Below, piece by piece: positions 9,470-17,755 of a DNA stretch of 42,189 nucleotides. The translations under genes and the position numbers were made by a program. Numbering within the stretch: the stretch's first letter is position 1; every line of letters starts with the position of its first letter. The DNA is from an uncultured Bacillota bacterium (lineage in GTDB: Bacteria; Bacillota; Clostridia; Oscillospirales; Oscillospiraceae), in assembly GCA_947073765.1 (NCBI GenBank), contig CAMTMZ010000024.1, positions 1-42,189 on the forward strand, given 5' to 3'. The notes below the pieces were generated by a model. It saw nothing but the letters and a program-made list of their open reading frames with translations. It was not told the origin of the DNA and ran no database searches.

Positions 9470-12400
9470 ATGAGGAAAACCTTTGTCCGCCGCTGGCTGG
9501 CGGCGCTGCTCACCCTGGCCGTGGCCGCTTCCCTTGCCCCGGCGGCGCTGGCGGCCTCGACGATTTCAATTAGCCCAGCGACTCTGACGCTGAAAGTGGG
9601 GGAGGAAAAGAAACTTACGGCCACCGCAGCGGATACAACTGGAAACCCTGTGACGACAGGGATAACCTGGACGAGTGACGATAACGATGTCGCGACGGTC
9701 TCAAATGGCACTGTTACGGGAAAGAAGGTCGGGACGGCCAGGATTACGGCGTCATATGACGGCAAAACAGCCACCAGCACGGTTACGGTGACCCGCCCGG
9801 ATATTCAGGTGCGCGTTGGTGGGCTGCCCGCCTCGATTCCTGTAGGCAGCAAGGAGGAACTGACCGCCACGGTTACGGTGAACGGCCAAACGCAAACCAA
9901 TGCCGGCATCACGTGGAGCAGTTCAAATCCAGCTGTTGCCAAGGTCGTTGATGATGGCAGTGGTATGTATCAGGTGGAAGGCGTGAAAAGCGGCAGCGCC
10001 ACCATGACAGCGCTCTATACACACACGGACGGCACAGAAGCAGAGGGCAAGGTGAACGTTAAGGTTGTCTTGGCCTCGGTAGATAAGCTGGAGCTGGAGA
10101 TCGGCGGACAAGACGGAACGACAGAAGATACGACCGCGACCCTGAATACCGCGGTCAGTGAGAGTCTTTTTGCGGAGGTGGACGTAACTCCCACCTGGAG
10201 CCAAGACAATAAGACCGGCTTTACAGACGGAGAGTGGGCGAGAGTGGAGTGGAGTGCTGAAGTTATCAGCGGAAAAGAGTACATCAGCCTGCCGTATAAA
10301 AAAGGAAGCGGAAAGCCCAGGGTCAGGGTGGACGGCGTGAAGCAGACGCTAAATGCTGCAAAGGCCGAGATTGAAATTAAGGTTACCTATAAAAACGTGG
10401 GCGCCGGCGTTGGGGACAAGACCGAGACCATTCGATGCTATGTTACGGTGGGTTCCACCACCAGGGTGGTGATCACGGAGTATCAGGTTGCCACACGGGA
10501 GATCAAGCTGATCAAAGGAGGATCGGCCAAGACGCTCAAAGCGTATGTGGCTGTAGACAACGGATTGGTGGAGATCGAGAACGACAATGACCTGGTCTGG
10601 TCGCTGTCAAAATCGGGAATTGTTTCCATCACGCCGAATAAGGGCAGTGAAATTAAGGTTACCGCGGTGGAGAAGGGCGAGGTGACGCTTACCGCCAAAT
10701 ACAAGAATGGTGAAGAGCAGTCAGTGACCTGTATTGTAGAGACGGAATCCACTGACGACAACGAGCCGGGCGGCGAGGATCCGGGCACTCCGCCCGCCGG
10801 CGATAAGCTGCCTGATGGGGTTAATGTGGAGGTGACAATTCAGGCCCCGGCATCCCCCCACACCATGGACCTGGGCGCGACGGAGGACATCAAGCTGTTG
10901 GTTACCTTCAAGAAGGGAAATGGTCCTGCCTCGGAAGGGGGCCGGGAGTGGTCTGCGGCGAAAAATATGGGATACGCCGTGTATATAGACGCAGATGACG
11001 GCGACAAGCGGTATGAGGTTCCTATTATATGGTCCAGCAGCAATGAGAACAGCAATGAGAAGGTGGTCAAGGTCAACACGGTGATCTCCGGCAACAGCGG
11101 CAGATATGTGCTGGCGGCAGAACGGGCCGGGGAGGCCACACTGGAAGTATCCGTCAACGGGGTGAAGGCGGAGCTGGAGGTTACCGTGAAGGGCTTTGAG
11201 CTGCGGGACGGCAACGATAAGATCACCATGTATGAGAACGAGACCCGGGGGCTGACAGAGGGAGAGGACAGTATCCTCAAGGTCTACGGAAACGCCGACA
11301 CCGCCGGACTGACCGCCTGGCCGGACAACTCCACTGTGGCCAGCTATGAGGAGCGCAAGATCGTGGCCCGGAACCCCGGCACAACAAAGTTTACCGTAAG
11401 CGCGAACAAAGGGGCCTGGCAGACCACCTTTGAGGTGGAGGTGAAGCCTGACCCCAACTCCACCATCAACGCGGGCACCATCAAGAGCTCAGAGACGCTG
11501 AAATTCAGCCGCCTGCGCTCCGATTTCCAAAAGCAGGCGGGGGGCAGCTTGTCTCACATTACCGGCCTGAATGTGGATCCCAGCCAGGGCACGCTGTACT
11601 ACCAGTACAGGTCGGAGCTGCAGCCCGGCACCGGCGTGGGCGCGGGCAGCTATTACCTAAACCCCACCGCCGGGCAGATGGGACTGGAGGATATCACCTT
11701 TGTGCCTAACCCCTCCTTCATCGGCGGACAGGTGGATATCAATTACACCGCCGTGTCCACAGGAGGACAGAACTACGGGTGCAGAATTATTGTGATAGTA
11801 GATCCCCAGGGGGGCTCCAAGGCCGGCATCTCCCTGGAGACCAAGTACAACACCCCCCTGAAGTTTTCCGGCGCCGAGTTTGACCGGGTGTGCCGGGAGC
11901 GCCTGGGAGCAAAGCTGAGCTATGTCACCTTCTCCCAGCCGCCGGAGCGCCAGGGCACCCTGTACACCAGCTATCAGGGGGCGGGAAACTTCGGCAGCGT
12001 GGTGGATATGCGCACGCACTACGACGTGAAGGCCCTGGACAACGTGTGGTTTGTCCCCGCCCCGGGCTACAGCGGACAGGTTACGGTATACTATACCGCC
12101 CACGCCGTGGGGGCCAATGGCGGCTCCTTCAGCGGCAGGGTGGATATCACCGTGGGCTATGAGGACGGCGTAGCCATCGGCGGGCTGGCCTACGACATAA
12201 ACACCGGCGGCGTGGCCCGCTTTGACGACGTGGACTTTAACCGCTACTGCAGGCAGATTCTGGAGGAGGAGTATTGGGTGGACCGGCAGACGCTCAGCTA
12301 TGTCCGGTTTGATGTGCTGCCCGACTCCACGGAGGGGGTGCTGTATTACGACTACCGCTCCGCCTCCAATCCGGGCAGCCGGGCGTCTGCCGGGACCAGC

Positions 12401-13459
12401 TACTACTACGGCTCCCGCACCCCCCGGATCGACCTGCTCACCTTTGCCCCGGCCCCGGGCTATGTGGGGACCATCAAGCTCCCCTTTACCGGCTGGACCA
12501 TTGATGGCACCCGGTTTAACGGCAATGTGGAGATCAACGTGCGCGGAGGCTCCAGCGCGGGGGATATTGTCTATATCTGCGCGCCTGGAAAGTCGGTAGA
12601 CTTTGATGACAGGGACTTCAATGACCTGTCCCGGGATCTGACCAACAGCAGCCTGAACTACATTCAATTTACACGGCTGCCCGGCAGTTCCTCCGGAACG
12701 CTGTACTACAACAACAGCCGGGTTTCTACCTCCACCCGCTATCGCAACGGGAACAGCACGCCCCGTATTGACAACCTCTCCTTCCGGGCGTCCAGCAATT
12801 TCTCCGGCTCGGTGGACATCCCCTTTGAGGGCCGTTCCACCAGCGGAGAGCTGTTCCACGGGGTTGTGACCGTGAGCACCAGCGCCACCGGGAACGGGTC
12901 CACCCAGAACACGGTGTTTACCGACATGGGGGGGTACAGCGACGCCCAGCGGGCGGCGGTGAATTTCCTCTATGAGCGGGGGATTACACGGGGGGTTACC
13001 ACCACCCAGTATGGGCCGGAACAGACCATTCGCCGGGGGGATTTTGCCCGGATGCTCTACCTGGCCTTTGAGTTCACGCCGTCTACCAACACCAGGGCCT
13101 TTCAGGATGTGGCGCCCAGCGCCTACTACGCCCAGGCGGTAAATGCCCTCCACGCCCGGGGGATTGTCAGCGGAATCGGCGGGGGGCTGTATGATCCGGA
13201 TGGCACGCTCTCCCGGCAGGACGCGGTGTGCATGGTGCAGCGGGCCATGCGGTCTATTGGCTGGAGCGCTAATGACGGCCCTGTCAGCACGCTGTACAGC
13301 TATCTGGACGGGGGCAGTGTGGACGGCTACGCCCAGGGGGCGATGTCTTTTGCGGTGCAGCGGGGGTATCTGCCCACCCGCTACGGCATGCTCAGCCCCA
13401 CCCAGGCGCTGACCCGAGTTGATATGGCGGAGATCATTCACAGAGTGCTGACCTATTAA
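9470..13459 (+). CDS. Large SLH-domain surface protein with Big_2 domains and four copies of a ~120-residue module
   Basis: Secreted, wall-associated protein of 1329 residues. Signal peptide about 1-29 (AAALAA before STISISP). Big_2 Ig-like domains begin at about 31 (SPATLTLKVGEEKKLTATA) and 109, with more divergent ones to about 660. Four modules of ~120 residues begin near 671, 794, 913 and 1040; each has an acidic/helical entry (F..xDFxRxC), LSYVxFxxLPxxxxGTLYY, and a late strand pair like LTFxPAPGYxGTxxxPFTG. That end resembles bacterial cadherin-like/Big_9 repeats. Three SLH domains close the protein (about 1149-1325), so it is anchored by the opposite end to its upstream neighbour. Start: ATG 9470 behind AAAAAGGAG. 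Codons in the first ~1.3 kb are less GC-rich than in the modules. Confidence 0.85.
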   Translation: MRKTFVRRWLAALLTLAVAASLAPAALAASTISISPATLTLKVGEEKKLTATAADTTGNPVTTGITWTSDDNDVATVSNGTVTGKKVGTARITASYDGKTATSTVTVTRPDIQVRVGGLPASIPVGSKEELTATVTVNGQTQTNAGITWSSSNPAVAKVVDDGSGMYQVEGVKSGSATMTALYTHTDGTEAEGKVNVKVVLASVDKLELEIGGQDGTTEDTTATLNTAVSESLFAEVDVTPTWSQDNKTGFTDGEWARVEWSAEVISGKEYISLPYKKGSGKPRVRVDGVKQTLNAAKAEIEIKVTYKNVGAGVGDKTETIRCYVTVGSTTRVVITEYQVATREIKLIKGGSAKTLKAYVAVDNGLVEIENDNDLVWSLSKSGIVSITPNKGSEIKVTAVEKGEVTLTAKYKNGEEQSVTCIVETESTDDNEPGGEDPGTPPAGDKLPDGVNVEVTIQAPASPHTMDLGATEDIKLLVTFKKGNGPASEGGREWSAAKNMGYAVYIDADDGDKRYEVPIIWSSSNENSNEKVVKVNTVISGNSGRYVLAAERAGEATLEVSVNGVKAELEVTVKGFELRDGNDKITMYENETRGLTEGEDSILKVYGNADTAGLTAWPDNSTVASYEERKIVARNPGTTKFTVSANKGAWQTTFEVEVKPDPNSTINAGTIKSSETLKFSRLRSDFQKQAGGSLSHITGLNVDPSQGTLYYQYRSELQPGTGVGAGSYYLNPTAGQMGLEDITFVPNPSFIGGQVDINYTAVSTGGQNYGCRIIVIVDPQGGSKAGISLETKYNTPLKFSGAEFDRVCRERLGAKLSYVTFSQPPERQGTLYTSYQGAGNFGSVVDMRTHYDVKALDNVWFVPAPGYSGQVTVYYTAHAVGANGGSFSGRVDITVGYEDGVAIGGLAYDINTGGVARFDDVDFNRYCRQILEEEYWVDRQTLSYVRFDVLPDSTEGVLYYDYRSASNPGSRASAGTSYYYGSRTPRIDLLTFAPAPGYVGTIKLPFTGWTIDGTRFNGNVEINVRGGSSAGDIVYICAPGKSVDFDDRDFNDLSRDLTNSSLNYIQFTRLPGSSSGTLYYNNSRVSTSTRYRNGNSTPRIDNLSFRASSNFSGSVDIPFEGRSTSGELFHGVVTVSTSATGNGSTQNTVFTDMGGYSDAQRAAVNFLYERGITRGVTTTQYGPEQTIRRGDFARMLYLAFEFTPSTNTRAFQDVAPSAYYAQAVNALHARGIVSGIGGGLYDPDGTLSRQDAVCMVQRAMRSIGWSANDGPVSTLYSYLDGGSVDGYAQGAMSFAVQRGYLPTRYGMLSPTQALTRVDMAEIIHRVLTY

Positions 13460-13463
13460 AAAC

Positions 13464-13501
13464 AAAGCAGCCGCCCCGGCCATGGCCGGGGCGGCTGCTT
13501 T
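13464..13501. terminator. Bidirectional terminator
   Basis: A perfect palindrome with 18-bp arms: AAAGCAGCCGCCCCGGCC at 13464-13481 and its complement at 13484-13501. It separates the convergent SLH gene and the P-type-ATPase-like gene. Confidence 0.9.
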
Positions 13502-13503
13502 GC

Positions 13504-15639
13504 TTAAAACCGGTGGACCCATCCGGATAAAAGCCAGACGGGGAGAAGCCAGAGCGACAGATAGATGAGCAAATTCAGAGGGGAGAGGGAGGTATAGGCC
13601 CCCACAGAGGTGAGGTAGGCGGCCAGAGCCAGACCCAGCAGGGAGGAGGCACAGCACAGAGCGGCGCCCAGACGGGCGGCCCAGCGCAGCCGCTTGGCGG
13701 CGGTGATGGCCTCGGCGAAGGGAAGAAGTCCCTCCCGGCACAGAAGGGCGGTGAGGACGCCGTTGTGCTCCTGATCCGGACTGGACAGCTCCCTCCGGCG
13801 CGCTATGCCGGGGAAAGCCATTTTGTCTGCCGCCAGCTTGAAGCGCTGCTGGAGCATGGCGGGGATGAGATTGAAGTCGCGGGTGGCCAGTACCGGCTCC
13901 ACCTTTTCCAGGAACAGGGCCTCCAGGGCGGGGAACACAGTATCGGGCAGAGTATAGCTCAGAGCGAAAATGCCGGCAAGGGAGCCGTCAATGGTGCAGA
14001 AAACGGCGTTTTTCACGTTCAGGCCCTGGGGGAGGCGGACCTCCATCAGCTTCATGAAGGCGGCGGAGCCAACCAGCACCTGCTCGCCTCGGATGTTGGC
14101 GGACAGGCCGCCCCCCTCGTGAAACTGGAGGTGGTCGGCGTTGCGCATCAGTCCGCCCATGGAGCGCAGCTGGTTGTGGAACAGGGTGGTAAGACCGCTG
14201 CCTGAGTCGCGGATCAGTGTGGCGGTGTAGGCCACTACCCGCTCAGCGGGGTGGTCGGCCATGACCTTAAAGCCGTTGAGCTCCACGTAGCCGGGAGGAA
14301 AGAGGTCGCCGTCGGTGAGGAGGACGCACTGGCCCCGGCGGGAGGCGGCGATCCCTGTCCAGCCGGCCAGGGCGGCCCCCCCGGAAGACAGGCGGCGGGC
14401 CGTTTTGTGGAAGGCCCGGCCATAGGCCAGGGAAGCGCCAAAGGCAGTGGTGGCGGTGAACAGGGCGGACAGGGCCCAGATGAGCCGCTCCGGGTGGCCG
14501 CCGCCGGTGGAGGCCATGAGAGCGAAAGCGATGTCCCCAATAAGAAGGAGGGGACAGAACCGGCGAAATGCCCGCTGGACGCCGTCGTCCGCCTGAATCT
14601 GGCTGCCGAAAAGCTCCTGATCACCGGACCACTTGGTGTAGGTATCCTTATCGTTCCACTTACCCTCGTCCAGGGTAATGCGGTAGGGCGCGGAGGCGGA
14701 GGCGGCGGTGCGGCAGGACAGACGCAGCGCGCATTTTTTGTGGTAGGAGCCGTGAAGGAGAAAAAACAGCCCTGTCAGGCAGACCAGAGTGTAGGGAAGG
14801 CGCAGGGGTTCCTCCTCGGCCAGCACAAGAGCTACCCCGTCGGCCAGGGTGAACGCGCAGGCCAGAACAGACAGGGTGTCCATGCCGAATTTGAGAAAGC
14901 AGGCCCGGACGGCGCCGGTAAACAGCACATCCAGGCACAGCAGCATCCCCAGTCCCAGCAGAACGGCGGAGGCGACGCACTGGTACCTGGGCTGGTCCAG
15001 AGGCGGGGCAAGAGTGAGGCCGGCCAGGGGGGAGAGGGTCTGTATCAGAGCAAGCAGGGCCAGAAGAGAGACGAGCAGCACCCGGGTGCGCATCCATTTC
15101 AGGCCCTTGCCGTACCGCCGGGCCAGCTCCTGCGGCGGAACATCGGGGGGCGGGGGCTCCTGCCGCCTGGGTCTGCGCCACTGGCGGGCCGCTTCGTCCA
15201 CCTCCTCCCGGTCAGTGCCGGGGATAAGGCGCTCCAGACGGCGAACCTCCGCCTTGTCGATGGACTCATCCTCCTCAAACATATGGTCGGCGTAGTCGTC
15301 CGCCCGGCGGTTCAGGTTGTGGACCAGGGAGGACAGGGGGCCGCGCTTTTTGGGGAAGGGGGTTACATTGACGGGGGAGGGAGGGGGTTCCTCCAGAGGG
15401 GACGGCGGGGGATACTCCTCCGGGAAGTCCTCATCCATCTCCTCCGGTGTATCCGGAGGGGGGGCGTGAACGCCGGGAAAGGCCACCACGTTGCTGGGGC
15501 GTTCCTCCGATGGTGAGGCGGGGAGGCCGTACTCGGCCAGAATGTCGTCCAGGGTGAAGTCGCCGCCGTCGGCGTCCCCTATGAGGGATTTGATGTCGAT
15601 CAGCTCGCCCTTGTTCAGTTTTTTGTCTCGGTCGCTCAT
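13504..15639 (-). CDS. Membrane protein resembling a degenerate P-type ATPase (no catalytic motifs)
   Basis: 711 residues: a ~185-residue acidic/Pro-rich cytoplasmic tail, four membrane helices (about 187-297), a short loop, two helices (about 360-402), a soluble part (about 405-650) and two terminal helices (about 655-706). This is the topology of P1B-type ATPases. Local matches support it: GGGLSANIRGEQVLVGSAAFM (about 509-529) is like the nucleotide-domain GxG..A.V.G..v.vGn..fM, followed by AVFCTIDGSLAGIFALSYTL. But DKTGT is replaced by TDGDL near 442, TGDN by ATRDFN near 585, and GDGxND and CPC are missing, so ion pumping is not expected. Function unknown. It starts at ATG 15639 behind AAGGAG, 16 bases after rlmB, likely cotranscribed. 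Confidence 0.65.
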   Translation of the reverse strand: MSDRDKKLNKGELIDIKSLIGDADGGDFTLDDILAEYGLPASPSEERPSNVVAFPGVHAPPPDTPEEMDEDFPEEYPPPSPLEEPPPSPVNVTPFPKKRGPLSSLVHNLNRRADDYADHMFEEDESIDKAEVRRLERLIPGTDREEVDEAARQWRRPRRQEPPPPDVPPQELARRYGKGLKWMRTRVLLVSLLALLALIQTLSPLAGLTLAPPLDQPRYQCVASAVLLGLGMLLCLDVLFTGAVRACFLKFGMDTLSVLACAFTLADGVALVLAEEEPLRLPYTLVCLTGLFFLLHGSYHKKCALRLSCRTAASASAPYRITLDEGKWNDKDTYTKWSGDQELFGSQIQADDGVQRAFRRFCPLLLIGDIAFALMASTGGGHPERLIWALSALFTATTAFGASLAYGRAFHKTARRLSSGGAALAGWTGIAASRRGQCVLLTDGDLFPPGYVELNGFKVMADHPAERVVAYTATLIRDSGSGLTTLFHNQLRSMGGLMRNADHLQFHEGGGLSANIRGEQVLVGSAAFMKLMEVRLPQGLNVKNAVFCTIDGSLAGIFALSYTLPDTVFPALEALFLEKVEPVLATRDFNLIPAMLQQRFKLAADKMAFPGIARRRELSSPDQEHNGVLTALLCREGLLPFAEAITAAKRLRWAARLGAALCCASSLLGLALAAYLTSVGAYTSLSPLNLLIYLSLWLLPVWLLSGWVHRF

Positions 15640-15655
15640 GGGCGGGACTCCTTGC

Positions 15656-16438
15656 TCAGTTCAGTCTTTGCCGGACGGCTTCGTACAACAGCACTGCCGC
15701 CGCGGCGGAGGCGTTGAGGGAGTTGATTTTGCCAAACATGGGGATGGATACGGTAAAGTCGCAGGTTTCCTCCACCAGGCGGCCCAGGCCGGCCCCCTCG
15801 CTGCCGATAACAATGGCGGCGGGGCCTTTTAAATCCGCCTGGTACAGAGGGGTGGAGCCCGTCATGGCCGCGCCGAACACCCACACCCCCGCGTCCTTCA
15901 GCTCCCGAAGCAGGGAGGGCAGGTTGGGCACCCGGGCCACCGGAACGTGGGCCACCGCCCCGGCAGAGGTTTTGCCCACGACAGCCGTGAGTCCGGCGGA
16001 GCGGCGCTTCGGGATGATCACGCCGTGGGCTCCGGCGGCGTCAGCGGTGCGGATGACCGCCCCCAAATTGTGGGGGTCGGACAGCTCGTCGCACACCAGG
16101 ATCAGGGGAGGCTCCCCCCGATCCCGGGCGGCGGAGAGAATGTCGTCCACGCTGGCGTATTCCCGGACGGCGGCCAGGGCAATGACCCCCTGGTGGGAGT
16201 GGGTGCGGCTCATACCGTCCAGCTTGCGCCGGTCAGCGTCTACCACCACAACGCCCTTTTCCCGGGCGGTGGAGGCGATATGGCCCAGAGCGGAGTCGGT
16301 CTCCCCCCTGGCGATAAAAATCTTGTCGATGGCTACCCCGGCCCGCAGGGCCTCAATGACCGCGTTGCGGCCCTCGATGACGCCGTCGTTTTCCTGCTCC
16401 ACAGGGGCGGAGCGGCGCAGTGGGGGACGTTTGTTCAT
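15656..16438 (-). CDS. rlmB: 23S rRNA (guanosine-2'-O-)-methyltransferase RlmB-type (TrmH/SpoU family)
   Basis: 260 residues, normal for the family. A short substrate-binding N-domain (GVIEGRNAVIEALRAG) is followed by the knotted SPOUT catalytic domain with all three motifs: NLGAVIRTADAAGAHGVI (motif 1), IVIGSEGAGLGRL (motif 2) and IPMFGKINSLNASAAAAVLLYE (motif 3). The family uses S-adenosylmethionine to 2'-O-methylate a guanosine in 23S rRNA (or tRNA), so the exact target is inferred. Start ATG 16438. Upstream lies the barnase-like gene with a 93-base gap; downstream, 16 bases away, is the P-type-ATPase-like gene. Confidence 0.9.
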   Translation of the reverse strand: MNKRPPLRRSAPVEQENDGVIEGRNAVIEALRAGVAIDKIFIARGETDSALGHIASTAREKGVVVVDADRRKLDGMSRTHSHQGVIALAAVREYASVDDILSAARDRGEPPLILVCDELSDPHNLGAVIRTADAAGAHGVIIPKRRSAGLTAVVGKTSAGAVAHVPVARVPNLPSLLRELKDAGVWVFGAAMTGSTPLYQADLKGPAAIVIGSEGAGLGRLVEETCDFTVSIPMFGKINSLNASAAAAVLLYEAVRQRLN

Positions 16439-16531
16439 ATGATTCCAATCCTTCCGCTGTCAAATCATGTACAAAGTATATTCTATCACACTTGTCCTAT
16501 GGAGGGAAGCGGAAATTCACCGCCTGCCGCT

Positions 16532-17176
16532 TTATGGCTGTCCGTACAGCAGCTCAAAGCTCTCATAGTGGTCGTCGGTGTAGTAAACAAGGCCGTCGTT
16601 GGAAAAGACAATGCGCTTGGCCCCCCGGGAGTTGGAGCCCGGGGTGTCGATGTCGCACTCTGTATAGGTTCTCCCCTGCTCTTTAGGAAGCAGGCCCTCC
16701 CGGTTGCCGAAGCGGGACCCGCCGATGGCGGTGCCCTCGCCGGTATATCGCTCCACATTTCCGCCGCTCCAGCCCGCGTCCTCCGCCTCGTCTTTGGTGA
16801 CGTAGTTGTTGGGCAGATCGCCGTAAAGATGGATATACAGGGCTACCTCCTCTTTGGAGGTATACCAGCCATCCTCATCGACGGAGGCGTTGCCCTCGTC
16901 GCTCTTGCCGTCGGGACGGTTGCCCTCGGCCTCATTTCCGCTCAGCTCTTGGTTGGAGGGGGCCTGATTTCCATCCGGGGCGTTCTGGCCCTCATCGGGA
17001 AGGTTCCCGTCCTCCGGCTCCTGGACGGGCAGGCTTACCACTCCGCTGCCGTCCGGGACAACGGACCAGATCGCGTCGTTGGATACCTCGGGAGCAAAGC
17101 CCGGCTCCCCGCCGCAGGCGGCGAGAGTCAGCAGAAGCAGCAGGGACAGCACAAATGCGGAAAACCGTCTTTTCAT
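16532..17176 (-). CDS. Lipoprotein with a barnase-family ribonuclease domain
   Basis: 214 residues. A lipoprotein signal ends in LTLAAC (Cys21). Residues about 30-100 are an Asn/Glu/Gly/Pro-rich linker. Residues about 104-212 match barnase closely: LYGDLPNNYVTKDEAEDAGW, IGGSRFGNREGLLP, GRTYTECDID, KRIVFSNDGLVYYTDDHYESF. The equivalents of barnase Lys27, Glu73, Arg83, Arg87 and His102 are K128, E173, R184, R188 and H203, so the enzyme should be active on RNA after G. It would sit outside the membrane. No barstar-like inhibitor gene is visible in the window. Start chosen at ATG 17176, six bases after the ruvX stop; a GTG at 17179 is an alternative. Confidence 0.85.
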   Translation of the reverse strand: MKRRFSAFVLSLLLLLTLAACGGEPGFAPEVSNDAIWSVVPDGSGVVSLPVQEPEDGNLPDEGQNAPDGNQAPSNQELSGNEAEGNRPDGKSDEGNASVDEDGWYTSKEEVALYIHLYGDLPNNYVTKDEAEDAGWSGGNVERYTGEGTAIGGSRFGNREGLLPKEQGRTYTECDIDTPGSNSRGAKRIVFSNDGLVYYTDDHYESFELLYGQP

Positions 17177-17182
17177 CACAAA

Positions 17183-17605
17183 TCACTCTCTTTTCAGTCT
17201 TTTATAGTCCAGATAGTTCTCCAGAATCAGGGAGGCGGCCACGGCGTCTACAATTTTTTTCCGCTTTCGCCCGTCCTTGCCCTGATTGAAAAGAAGCTGG
17301 TGGGCGGCTACGGTGGTGCGCCGCTCGTCCCAGAGAATGATGGGCGTTCCGGACGCCTCCTCCAGACGGACGGCGAAGTCTCGATAGAGCTGGGCCCGGG
17401 GGCCGTCGGTGCCGTCCATGTTTTTTGGCAGGCCCATCACCACCTCATCTGGGCAGTGCAGCCGGATCAGCTTGACCAGCTCCTCCGCTACCACTTCCGG
17501 CCGCCGGCTGTGGATGGTGGTGGTGCTTCCCACCAGAAAGCCGGTGGGGTCGGACAGAGCTACTCCTGTGTGGGCGTCGCCATAGTCGATGGCCATGATG
17601 CGCAT
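17183..17605 (-). CDS. ruvX: Putative pre-16S rRNA nuclease / Holliday junction resolvase YqgF (RuvX)
   Basis: 140 residues with the RNase H-like fold signatures of YqgF: MAIDYGDAHTGVALSD at the N-terminus, EVVMGLPKNMDG in the middle, LWDERRTTVAAH, and the closing helix KKIVDAVAASLILENYLD with the conserved acidic residue. The family matures the 5' end of 16S rRNA and has been linked to junction resolution and transcription. ATG 17605 is preceded by GAGGAGG. A good promoter lies at 17655-17683 and a small hairpin (CCCCC/GGGGG, about 17627-17642) sits in the 5' leader. It heads a unit with the barnase-like gene and perhaps rlmB. Confidence 0.9.
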   Translation of the reverse strand: MRIMAIDYGDAHTGVALSDPTGFLVGSTTTIHSRRPEVVAEELVKLIRLHCPDEVVMGLPKNMDGTDGPRAQLYRDFAVRLEEASGTPIILWDERRTTVAAHQLLFNQGKDGRKRKKIVDAVAASLILENYLDYKRLKRE

Positions 17606-17654
17606 GGAAGTGCCTCCTCGCAAAGTCCCCCGTTGAAGGGGGAATATAATCCCT

Positions 17655-17683
17655 ATTATACCGTAAGTTTTGGAAAAGGGCAA
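17655..17683 (-). promoter_or_regulatory. Sigma-A-like promoter for ruvX
   Basis: TTGCCC (17678-17683) and TATAAT (17655-17660) on the minus strand with a 17-base spacer. It is arranged back-to-back with the promoter at 17696-17724. Confidence 0.75.
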
Positions 17684-17695
17684 CTCAAATCCCCA

Positions 17696-17724
17696 TTGAC
17701 TTCTTGGGTGTAAACCTGCATAAT
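17696..17724 (+). promoter_or_regulatory. Sigma-A-like promoter for the pyruvate-kinase-like gene
   Basis: TTGACT (17696-17701) and CATAAT (17719-17724) with a 17-base spacer, 31 bases before the start codon. Confidence 0.7.
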
Positions 17725-17755
17725 AGTAAAAAATAGCGAATCGGGGGAAAATCGT

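Noticed and set aside
11484-12880. Possible CRISPR-like repeats
   Set aside because: The repetition is at protein level (modules of ~120 residues) with diverged DNA; no short direct repeats with spacers.
11657-13741. Long open frame (about 690 codons) on the minus strand inside the second SLH gene
   Set aside because: Mirror frame of a GC-rich gene; low-complexity product with no domain, no ribosome binding site, and the plus-strand protein has clear domains.
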